Shown one piece after another: positions 1 through 5,382 of a DNA stretch of 5,753 nt. Below the pieces are notes generated by a model that saw nothing but the letters and a program-made list of their open reading frames with translations, was not told the DNA's origin and ran no database searches. Within the stretch, counting starts at the first letter, position 1. Each line of letters starts with the position of its first letter. The DNA comes from Deltaproteobacteria bacterium. Its GTDB lineage: Bacteria; Bdellovibrionota_B; Oligoflexia; Oligoflexales; Bog-1112. Position numbers and translations under genes: made by a program. Where the stretch lies: assembly GCA_003136475.1 (NCBI GenBank), contig PLEQ01000200.1:2438-8190 (forward strand), in the 5' to 3' direction.

Positions 1-277
1 CTGATCGCCAACGAGCTTCGTAATGCACTGTCGCCTCAATTTTAGCTTGAAAAGGAATTTCAAAAGGAACCGTCTGCACATAACAGCCTTGTCTGTGTCC
101 TGAGTCCTTTGCGAGCCAACCATCTTCACTAAAATCTGAATCATGAAGGCGTAAAAGATCGTCACCTTCAAAAACAAGAAGAGTTCCGCCTCTATCTCGA
201 TTGATTGAGACTGCATATCCTATTTCTGTAAAAGCGATCACGCTAAAAAAAATAAAACCTAAAATTTTTCGCATCAT
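1..277 (-). CDS. small secreted protein, partial (C-terminus outside window)
   Basis: The frame starts at ATG 277 (or the adjacent ATG at 274) and stays open to the window edge, so about 92 residues are visible and the C-terminus is missing. It begins MMRKILGFIFFSVIAF, a basic n-region plus hydrophobic core, with a likely signal peptidase I site after GYA near residue 21. The mature part is hydrophilic and acidic, with one cysteine visible. I recognise no family. The ATG overlaps the TGA of the upstream protease gene (ATGA arrangement), and an AGGA ribosome site sits 8 nt before it inside that gene, so it is almost certainly co-translated with the protease. Inference: it acts outside the cytoplasm and may be a substrate, inhibitor or partner of the protease; nothing in the sequence proves this. 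Confidence 0.75.
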   Translation of the reverse strand, partial: MMRKILGFIFFSVIAFTEIGYAVSINRDRGGTLLVFEGDDLLRLHDSDFSEDGWLAKDSGHRQGCYVQTVPFEIPFQAKIEATVHYEARWRS

Positions 278-1611
278 GGTAATCTTCCTAAACGGTAAAT
301 TTCAAATTGCTTGTAACGGGCAGGTTCCACTAATTTCCCTTGATGATAATTTTTGAAGTTCGAAACGAGCTCTTGACCAGAGCCTTTAATCAACCCTGAT
401 TTTTTGAGATAATTTAAGTAGGACAAGCCTACGGGTGTGGCGGATGAAGTCGACGGCCTATCAAACAGAGCGTCAGCACCTACACCCTCTGTTGACAGGA
501 GTACTGGAAAAGGTCCTTTCCTGTAAGGCCGTTCATGCATAACTCCAAAATTGATATAGACATCGACGCTATTCCAAGGACCTTTAAAAAAATCCTTTAA
601 ATAATCGGTGTTGTTTGAACCCAAAATGGGAAGTTTTGGATCTATTTCCGAAAATCCAGATACAGCTAAGCGATTATCAATGTTCTGAGAGTCAGAATAG
701 AATTCGGGATCAACGTTTTCAAGTAATCCAAATCTCGAATATGGAGCTGCCTGAACAAAAACAACCTCTTTATTTGCGAATAGTGGCTCATAAAACTCGG
801 TGAAGAAGGTTTTTTGAAGTTCAAAAAAGGAGTCGGGAACTTTCCCACTACAAAAACGAGTCCACCGATCCTCTAAAACCTCCCTCTCATGACCAAGTGA
901 CATATTTACGTACTCGATCTCATGTTCCATTATCTGCGTTGATAAAGAGCTTGATGCTGTACGTAATTGTGTCTTGTATTTTTCACGAGCATCTTTACTC
1001 GTATAAAATTCGCAGAAACCACTCCGATAGGAATCTATCAAATCAGCGATGACAAACTCAGCTTCTGGATTTAAATCAGCGAGCGTTCCAAATATCTCAG
1101 ATCCATGAGCAGAGTTGGAGTCCACACATTTAAGATGTTTCACAAATTCGCCGGCAACATCATTAAGGTGAAAGGCTGGGGTGTCTGCGTTCTGCTCATC
1201 TAAGAGATTCGATAACACTTCAAAAATAGGTCTTGGAACTCTAATCTTTTGAGGATTAGAGACATACTTTCCATCTTCATTTGCTATTAGATGATCTAAA
1301 ACCTTCGATTTGTAACGGGTATATGCTGCTAACCGTATTCCCCCGTCAATAACTAATATCCGCTCGGAGGAAGTTTTCTTCCGCGATTTGGGAACTAGAC
1401 TCACTTCCACTGTGTCGCAGTCATCAAGAGACTCACAAGGCTTTGTGGCATTCAGAATCTCAAGAATTTTGTTATTCAAATCAGATGGACTTGTTTTCTC
1501 CGAAACGAGGCCCTCTCCACATGTTGCATTCGAACACCCTTGCAGGAATAACGGAGTCATAACTGTTGAAAGGTGCATGATCAAAAAAGTAAGAGAGCCT
1601 AACATGTTCAT
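274..1611 (-). CDS. divergent subtilisin-like (S8) serine protease, probable lipoprotein
   Basis: This 445-residue protein carries a recognisable subtilase skeleton. The Asp motif ILVIDGG has Asp89, the His motif AHGSEIFG has His169, and the strand VNMSLG lies at 235-240. VVFVQAAP at 283-290 takes the place of the usual VVAAAGN, and the Ser motif STSSATP has Ser389. The triad is therefore present, but the position of the oxyanion-hole Asn appears to be Tyr291. The Asp-His spacing (80 residues) is longer than in subtilisin, and other loops are extended. The N-terminus is hydrophobic and ends in LQGC (Cys26), a non-ideal lipobox because it has Gln at -2 and no basic n-region. Further cysteines (31, 59, 65, 162, 200, 254) suit an oxidising compartment. 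The gene starts 2 nt after the Hint gene and its stop overlaps the next start. It may be an active protease, or a degenerate one acting as a binding protein. Confidence 0.72.
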   Translation of the reverse strand: MNMLGSLTFLIMHLSTVMTPLFLQGCSNATCGEGLVSEKTSPSDLNNKILEILNATKPCESLDDCDTVEVSLVPKSRKKTSSERILVIDGGIRLAAYTRYKSKVLDHLIANEDGKYVSNPQKIRVPRPIFEVLSNLLDEQNADTPAFHLNDVAGEFVKHLKCVDSNSAHGSEIFGTLADLNPEAEFVIADLIDSYRSGFCEFYTSKDAREKYKTQLRTASSSLSTQIMEHEIEYVNMSLGHEREVLEDRWTRFCSGKVPDSFFELQKTFFTEFYEPLFANKEVVFVQAAPYSRFGLLENVDPEFYSDSQNIDNRLAVSGFSEIDPKLPILGSNNTDYLKDFFKGPWNSVDVYINFGVMHERPYRKGPFPVLLSTEGVGADALFDRPSTSSATPVGLSYLNYLKKSGLIKGSGQELVSNFKNYHQGKLVEPARYKQFEIYRLGRLP

Positions 1612-1613
1612 TC

Positions 1614-2372
1614 TTATCTCAACAAGGTGCTATTTAAGTAAGTGGAAGATTGGAGAAACTGATCTCCTACGACAAGACCGCCCTCTGCCAAAATCAAATG
1701 GGATTTTGGATCATCGCTTTCCACGGAAAGATTAAAAACAAGATCATCAGTAAGAGGTCTTTCAATCATCAAAACTTGTTCGGAAGAGTCTGTAGTTAAA
1801 AGCTGATCGCCAACATTAATGTCTTTCGCAGCAACTAAGTGGCCGTTGGCAAGTGCTACACCATGAGTGTTTGTTACGCCTATTGTTCTTTTATTCGTGG
1901 TAATAATAACCAACGGCTCCAATTCGGGCCCTTCGGTTGTAAGACGAATTGGGAGATATTCGTAATTCAAATCCCTTAAAGTTGCATCTTTTCGAATGGA
2001 AGCTACCTTGAAACGCGTGGACTGATAAATAACATCTTCCACCGCAACCCATTCTTCGGTGGCCTCAACTGTGTCCCAAACAAGAATCTTGGTGCCGCGG
2101 ATAAAACATCCTTGTAGGCACCAGCCTTTGTAATTCCCCCTTCTGTCGCATGCTGGGCAACCATTATAGGCAATGACCTCCTTTAACTCCTGTTCCGTGA
2201 TACAGTTCGTTTCTCTGGCATAATCTCTATCCTCTTGGCACTCTTGTGCCGTGAGTTCTTTTTTGCTGCACCGAAAAGCAGGGTCTCCAGGTGGCGGAGC
2301 AATGCGACTTGCTTCGCAGACGCTCGAAAGAAGAAGTATACCTATGGCGAGAACTTTTAATTTTGTGAACAT
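1614..2372 (-). CDS. exported Hint-domain (hedgehog/intein-like) protein with Cys-rich N-terminal segment
   Basis: A 252-residue protein. The signal peptide MFTKLKVLAIGILLLSS is followed by a probable cleavage near CEA (residue 21). A roughly 65-residue mature segment has Cys35, 45, 57, 72, 75 and 85. The Hint domain then opens with GCFIRGTKI (Cys89, block A). It is followed by VEDV at 111-114, TNTHG with His170 (block B), AKDINVGDQL at 182-191 and a final strand VFNLSVES. Such domains catalyse an N-S acyl shift at the Gly-Cys junction and cut the chain there. The usual C-terminal His-Asn is absent: LVVGDQ is found instead, so cleavage or hedgehog-type transfer is more likely than splicing. 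The start is supported by AAAGGA 6 nt before ATG 2372. It is the first gene of the operon with the protease. The biological product is unknown. Confidence 0.78.
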   Translation of the reverse strand: MFTKLKVLAIGILLLSSVCEASRIAPPPGDPAFRCSKKELTAQECQEDRDYARETNCITEQELKEVIAYNGCPACDRRGNYKGWCLQGCFIRGTKILVWDTVEATEEWVAVEDVIYQSTRFKVASIRKDATLRDLNYEYLPIRLTTEGPELEPLVIITTNKRTIGVTNTHGVALANGHLVAAKDINVGDQLLTTDSSEQVLMIERPLTDDLVFNLSVESDDPKSHLILAEGGLVVGDQFLQSSTYLNSTLLR

Positions 2373-2434
2373 GAGTTTTCCTTTCTGAAAGAATGAACGT
2401 AGGTATGGTTTAGATAAGAAATAAGCAGCTCTAA

Positions 2435-2451
2435 AGCAATTAGAAATTGCT
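2435..2451. repeat. perfect 7-bp inverted repeat over the -10 box
   Basis: AGCAATT-AGA-AATTGCT forms a perfect palindrome with a 3-nt centre. It covers the proposed -10 element of the Hint operon, the position expected for a repressor operator. It is too A/T-rich and lacks the T-run needed for a good intrinsic terminator. The operator role is inferred. Confidence 0.4.
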
Positions 2452-2467
2452 AAGAATAGTGGGTCAG
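2439..2467 (-). promoter_or_regulatory. putative sigma-70-like promoter of the Hint/protease operon
   Basis: On the minus strand CTGACC (2462-2467, four matches to TTGACA) is followed after 17 nt by TCTAAT (2439-2444, five matches to TATAAT). This would give a leader of roughly 60 nt before ATG 2372. It is a pattern match only, in an A/T-rich region where chance hits occur. Confidence 0.4.
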
Positions 2468-2500
2468 AGTTTTGATTTTAAAAATGTCGGAGGATGACAT

Positions 2501-2623
2501 ATGACGGCGACAATTTTTTCATATTTTCGAGTCGCCTCGGTTACTCTCGCTCAAAAAAAGATCAGTAGAAGAGCTTTGAAACTTAGACGAATGAACTTGG
2601 AAGACCTAACATCAACTCACTGA
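2501..2623 (+). CDS. short ORF with strong ribosome site; possible remnant of a resolvase N-terminus
   Basis: ATG 2501 is preceded by GGAGG (2489-2493) at a 7-nt spacing, the best ribosome site in the window. It overlaps the stop of a tiny upstream frame encoding MSEDDI that begins at ATG 2484. The 40-residue product starts MTATIFSYFRVASVTLAQ and continues strongly basic (KKISRRALKLRR) before a stop. IFSYFRV resembles the first strand of serine resolvases (IFGYARVS), but the catalytic Ser is displaced by an inserted Ala, and nothing downstream continues the catalytic domain. It could be a broken recombinase, a genuine small basic peptide, or chance. The recombinase-like gene about 150 bp downstream makes the first idea attractive but not proven. 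Confidence 0.3.
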   Translation: MTATIFSYFRVASVTLAQKKISRRALKLRRMNLEDLTSTH

Positions 2624-2633
2624 AATCACTGCT

Positions 2634-2655
2634 TCTTGAACGATTCGGTTCAAGA
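2634..2655. repeat. 8-bp stem-loop
   Basis: TCTTGAAC (2634-2641) pairs perfectly with GTTCAAGA (2648-2655) across a 6-nt loop, and another copy of GTTCAAG follows at 2660-2666. There is no T-run after it, so it is not a standard terminator. It lies just after the end of the 40-residue ORF and could be an attenuating hairpin or a protein-binding site. Confidence 0.4.
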
Positions 2656-2684
2656 TCCTGTTCAAGCAGATTCATGATCAGGGG

Positions 2685-2709
2685 TGTGATTTCATGTGAT
2701 TTGGTGTGA
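2685..2709 (+). repeat. TGTGA repeats at exact 10-bp spacing
   Basis: TGTGATTT occurs at 2685 and 2695 and TGTGA again at 2705, giving three copies in direct orientation one helical turn apart. They lie upstream of the recombinase-like gene. Direct, helically phased short repeats can be binding sites for a multimeric regulator. TGTGA is also a CRP half-site, but the inverted TCACA partner is absent. Confidence 0.4.
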
Positions 2710-2775
2710 CATGACAAAAGTGGTTGAGAGACCTTGCGACTGCAAAGGCTTGGTATTATTGAGTTGTAAGGGTGA

Positions 2776-3255
2776 TTAAAAAATACCATTTCTTGTAAAG
2801 AAAATGGCGGTCCATCCGCCTCACTACTCGAACTTCTGTGTCGTCCACATGAAGTCGTTGACACTCTTGAGTTCTACTACCGCCTTCCATACCATGATAA
2901 GTTTGTCCTCCACCAGAAATATGTTGTGGCAGGGCTGTCTATCCGACAAATCGCAGCCGAGTTTTTGTCGTCCAAGGAGGCTGTGAGGCGGGGACTGATT
3001 GCGGCGGGAATTCCTTTGCGGGGTGCACACCAACCGCATGGGCGACAATCTCAGGCGCAGTATGGGGAGCGGCGGGTGAACGGGAAAGTTGTTGAGTACA
3101 AGGTAGAGCAAAAAGTAATTACGGCAGTGAAACAGATGCGTGAGCAAGGTTTGTCGTTGCGGCAGATAGCAAAGAACTTGAGTGCGATGGGCGTGCCGAC
3201 GAAGTGTGCGGGGAAGAAGTGGCATCCGGAGATGGTGAAGAGAGTTTTGAAATAA
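2776..3255 (+). CDS. recombinase-like double helix-turn-helix protein, no catalytic domain, 5' end unresolved
   Basis: The first ordinary start in this frame is GTG 2926, which gives 109 residues. However, protein-like sequence runs in the same frame upstream (SLLELLCRPHEVVDTLEFYY from 2821, then RLPYHDKFVLHQKYVV). The frame is open back to TGA 2773-2775. An ATG at 2804 is in another frame, so a one-base change near 2806-2820 may have split the start. A first HTH (GLSIRQIAAEFLSSKEAVRR) is followed by a linker. The second half (QYGERRVNGKVVEY, then GLSLRQIAKNL, GVPTK, KWHPEMVKRVL) matches the DNA-binding 'Recombinase' domain of large serine recombinases. No resolvase catalytic domain precedes it. 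It could be an orphan DNA-binding regulator or a recombinase accessory factor. The coding region is visibly richer in G/C than its neighbours, suggesting transfer. Its 5' end may be decayed. Confidence 0.62.
   Translation, partial: LKNTISCKENGGPSASLLELLCRPHEVVDTLEFYYRLPYHDKFVLHQKYVVAGLSIRQIAAEFLSSKEAVRRGLIAAGIPLRGAHQPHGRQSQAQYGERRVNGKVVEYKVEQKVITAVKQMREQGLSLRQIAKNLSAMGVPTKCAGKKWHPEMVKRVLK
2786..2807. repeat. imperfect hairpin covering ATG 2804
   Basis: CCATTTCTT (from 2786) can pair with AAGAAAATGG (ending 2807) with one bulged base and a 3-nt loop. It buries the ATG at 2804, the nearest candidate start for the recombinase-like gene if a frameshift is allowed. A role in hiding the start is inference only. 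Confidence 0.3.
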
Positions 3256-3390
3256 CCCGCAGCCCAGATGAAATTTAATTTTCAAGGGATTTTCATGAAA
3301 GGACTTCTCTCGCCGTTTAAAAGATATTGGTACATCATCATGGTTAAACTATAGATATTGCGAATTGCAGCTTTAAAGAAAGACCTATAG
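3256..3390 (+). other. intergenic gap, nothing assigned
   Basis: This 135-nt spacer between the recombinase-like gene and the zinc-ribbon remnant is A/T-rich, with no tRNA, convincing terminator or clear promoter. A 28-codon frame (3268-3354, MKFNFQGIFMKGLLS...) with a weak AAGGGA inside it is visible but not supported as a gene. Confidence 0.4.
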
Positions 3391-3615
3391 ATGTACGAAT
3401 TAAGCGGACGTCGCTTTGGGCGGTGGCTTGTTGTTGGTAGAGCAGAAAGTCTAATTCGAAAAAAGGGTTCAAGAATATCCAAATGGCTTTGTCGATGTGA
3501 TTGCGGAAATGAAAGAGTAGTGCTTCAAAATAGTCTTGTGAATGGCTCATCAACTCAGTGTGTTGATCGATCGCTCACCCTAAGCGCCTGGATCTTTCAC
3601 CTGTCCGTAGAGTGA
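3391..3615 (+). pseudogene. phage-type CxCxCG zinc-ribbon protein, truncated at last cysteine motif
   Basis: The 74-residue frame opens at ATG 3391 with MYELSGRRFGRWLVVGRAE, then KWLCRCDCGNERVVLQNSLV and NGSSTQC. This follows the common phage and mobile-element pattern GxRFGRLxV...WxCxCDCGNxxxV...LxxGxxxSCGC, a small zinc-binding module often found with HNH-type endonucleases or alone. The final CGC pair is missing: after TQC (near 3560) the sequence becomes unrelated (VDRSLTLSAWIF) and stops, and a different frame takes over carrying zinc-finger repeats. I read this as a gene whose 3' end has been lost at a junction near the palindrome GATCGATC (3565-3572). The ribosome site is weak (AAAGAAAG). 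The function of the intact family is not firmly known; nucleic-acid binding is the usual assumption. Confidence 0.6.
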
Positions 3616-4277
3616 GTGTTTTGCCTGGCAAAACTTTAACAGAAAAAGATCCTGAATTGGTACAACAGTGGCACCCAGAAAAAAATGGCTTTTTGCTTCC
3701 TAGTCAGATCTCCTAACGCTCCAGCAAAAAAGTATGGTGGGTATGTCCTAATGGTCATGAGTATGAAGCAAGAGTCGTCAGCAGAGCAAAATCTCACTGC
3801 CCATTTTGCGCGCATCGTAAAATTTCTAAAGATAATTCGCTAGCTATTCTAAATCCAAAGCTTGCTGCTGAATGGCATCCCACAAAGAACGGCTCGTTGA
3901 CGCCAAATGATGTTCCACCCAGCGGTACTCGTAAAGTTTGGTGGCAATGCCCAATATATCAGGAGCACGAGTGGCTAAGCTCTATAAATGCAAGAGATGA
4001 AAGAAAAGGTTTTGGCAGTGGGTGTCCGTGGTGTGGAGGAAAACGAGTCGATAATAATAATTCATTTCAATCGAGGTTTCCCCAGCTCGCAGAACAGTGG
4101 CATCCAACCAAAAATGACAATCTACTGCCCAGCCAAGTGACCTTCAGTTCAGGGAAAAAAATGTGGTGGTCCTGCTTGGCAAAAAATCGAAAACATGAAG
4201 CATACTTGCAGAGAATAGCGGATAAAGCCAGGGGTCTTATGTTTTCGAGGCTCAACTTTTTCTCGCTAAATCTGTGA
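3567..4277 (+). pseudogene. DUF4379-type treble-clef zinc-finger repeat protein, broken
   Basis: One frame encodes three tandem repeats of the DUF4379 type. Repeat 1 is DPELVQQWHPEKNG, then KKVWWVCPNGHEYEA and HCPFC. Repeat 2 is NPKLAAEWHPTKNG, then RKVWWQC, EHEW and GCPWCGGKRV. Repeat 3 is FPQLAEQWHPTKND, then KKMWWSC and RKHEAYLQRIADKARG. Repeats 1 and 2 keep the zinc ligands C...H...CxxC. Repeat 3 loses its final CxxC and runs into unrelated residues before TGA 4275-4277. A TAA at 3714-3716 interrupts repeat 1 between PSQIS and RSSKKV, where aligned repeat 3 has Phe, so it looks like a point nonsense change. No good start exists; the only long uninterrupted piece begins at TTG 3897 inside repeat 2. 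In other genomes such arrays occur with Vsr-like or HNH nuclease domains, none of which is seen here. Confidence 0.72.
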
Positions 4278-4453
4278 GCACGAGCATTATCGATCAGAAA
4301 GATGGCAAGACGTATGTGACTTTCATAAATGAGATTCGTGGACCATTGGCTTTTCTGTATATGCTGCTCATCGGACGTTCTATCAAAGATAAAACTCCGA
4401 GAGAAATGCAGGAGATGCTTAAAAAAGCAAGCTCTACTCGTATTGAAAACTGA
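4229..4453 (+). pseudogene. orphan C-terminal fragment of an unrecognised protein
   Basis: Directly where the zinc-finger array decays, a different frame carries about 70 well-formed residues. They read YVFEAQLFLAKSVSTSIIDQ, then KDGKTYVTFINEIRGPLAF, LYMLLIGRSIKD and KTPREMQEMLKKASS, ending at TGA 4451-4453. There is no start codon with a ribosome site; the frame begins after TAA 4223. The short hydrophobic stretch LAFLYMLLIG is bordered by charged helices. I do not recognise the family. It looks like the tail of a larger gene, left after a deletion or insertion joined it to the zinc-finger remnant. The stop lies 9 nt from the convergent stop of the kinase gene on the other strand. Confidence 0.45.
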
Positions 4454-4462
4454 AGCGTGACC

Positions 4463-5347
4463 TCAGACGACCCTATCTTCGAGTGCGGAGAGAAATTCAA
4501 GGTCAACACGGTGAGAAGGTCCTTGGTCTTCAAGGCTCCAAACTTCCGATAAGCTAGTAATGCAATATGCCCAGGCGTTCATCATCTGCAAATCATATCC
4601 AAGCTCTTCTTTTAGGATATTCAGGCGCCTGTCGAAAATTGCGCGAAGCGGCTTGTCAGTAGGAAACGCATCCCAGGGATTACGAATCATGGCTCCAACT
4701 TCGGCCGCAGGATGCCCAAGGTAACCGTGTGGATCGATTGCTATCCAATCATCTCCGTGAGCCAACACATTCCCATGGTGTAGGTCTCCGTGTAAAAGGA
4801 CGTCATTTGTACGGTCCGTGGTTATGCTTTGAAAGGTAGCGCTAAGTTTTTCAAAACTGCGGGCATCGAGGTGCGGTCTTAGCATATCAAGAGAAGGGAT
4901 AAATTCGATCATATGCTTGAAGCCACTGGCCCCTGGCTTAGGCTTCAACTGCCGAATAGCTCGAGCCACGATTCGTGTGGCTGCGTCATCGTTTCCTTCT
5001 TGCACGATACTCTTGGCATCTTTACCTGGGCTAAGGCGTTCCATAAGATAGGCTCGATGTTTAGCACTCACAGCGACCACCTTCGGAACTCCCCCAAGAA
5101 ACGATTGAAGAGCTGAGACCTCTCTCGTGTATACGCCCTCATCAGGTGCGATTTTGATAACAAACTTTTGACCAGTTTTGTTTTCAGCAAAGCAGCAATA
5201 GTTGTACGTAAGATGCTCTATCGGCCAAATCTTTGGTAGGTCCCAGAGCTGTCGCAATTGCTCGACTATGAACGGAAGGTTTGCGAGCCAAGCTTCACCA
5301 TCGGGTCCAAATATAGCTCGAATATTTGATAGAAATTCAGAGTTCAA
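4463..5347 (-). CDS. APH(6)/hydroxyurea-type small-molecule phosphotransferase (aminoglycoside-kinase family)
   Basis: A 294-residue cytoplasmic kinase of the aminoglycoside 6-phosphotransferase/hydroxyurea resistance family. The N-terminal GEAWLANLPFIVEQLRQLW is typical of that family. FVIKIAP supplies the ATP-binding Lys65, and REVSAL supplies the partner Glu76. The catalytic loop HGDLHHGN holds Asp188 and Asn193. WIAIDPHGYLGHPAAEVG holds the metal-binding Asp205 and the family's signature tail. All key residues are present, so it should be active, transferring phosphate from ATP to a hydroxyl. The substrate is uncertain: streptomycin-type drugs in characterised relatives, unknown here. The start is TTG 5347, chosen because AGGGGG lies 7 nt before it and no ATG is available. 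It follows the acetyltransferase by 35 nt on the same strand, suggesting an operon. Length is close to that of known APH(6) enzymes (about 270-300). Confidence 0.85.
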   Translation of the reverse strand: MNSEFLSNIRAIFGPDGEAWLANLPFIVEQLRQLWDLPKIWPIEHLTYNYCCFAENKTGQKFVIKIAPDEGVYTREVSALQSFLGGVPKVVAVSAKHRAYLMERLSPGKDAKSIVQEGNDDAATRIVARAIRQLKPKPGASGFKHMIEFIPSLDMLRPHLDARSFEKLSATFQSITTDRTNDVLLHGDLHHGNVLAHGDDWIAIDPHGYLGHPAAEVGAMIRNPWDAFPTDKPLRAIFDRRLNILKEELGYDLQMMNAWAYCITSLSEVWSLEDQGPSHRVDLEFLSALEDRVV

Positions 5348-5354
5348 AGATTTT

Positions 5355-5360
5355 CCCCCT
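5355..5360 (-). promoter_or_regulatory. ribosome binding site of the phosphotransferase
   Basis: AGGGGG on the minus strand, 7 nt before the TTG at 5347. It decides the non-ATG start, since the frame offers no nearby ATG. Confidence 0.6.
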
Positions 5361-5382
5361 GCGGCTAAATTCAGGTGCCCAA

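Noticed and set aside
2685..2710. CRP binding site based on TGTGA
   Set aside because: CRP sites need an inverted TCACA half 6 nt away; only direct copies are present.
2630..2710. CRISPR array or phage attachment site from short repeats in the intergenic region
   Set aside because: Repeats are only 5-8 bp with no regular spacers, and there is no tRNA or duplicated core.
2583..3285. Minus-strand open frames opposite the recombinase-like gene
   Set aside because: They are antisense to well-formed coding sequence and have low-complexity, Arg/His/Ser-rich translations typical of shadows.
3268..3354. 28-codon frame starting MKFNFQGIFMKGLL between two genes
   Set aside because: No good ribosome site before the first ATG, no recognisable motif, and length is compatible with chance.
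3564..3716. Programmed frameshifting linking the zinc-ribbon and zinc-finger frames
   Set aside because: No slippery heptamer or downstream structure is visible at the junction, and the separate TAA at 3714 points to decay instead.
4425..4462. GCTT...AAGC with an A/T run between the convergent genes, possible bidirectional terminator
   Set aside because: The stem is only about 4 bp and the A/T run is in the loop; it lies inside the orphan fragment, so it does not support a terminator call.
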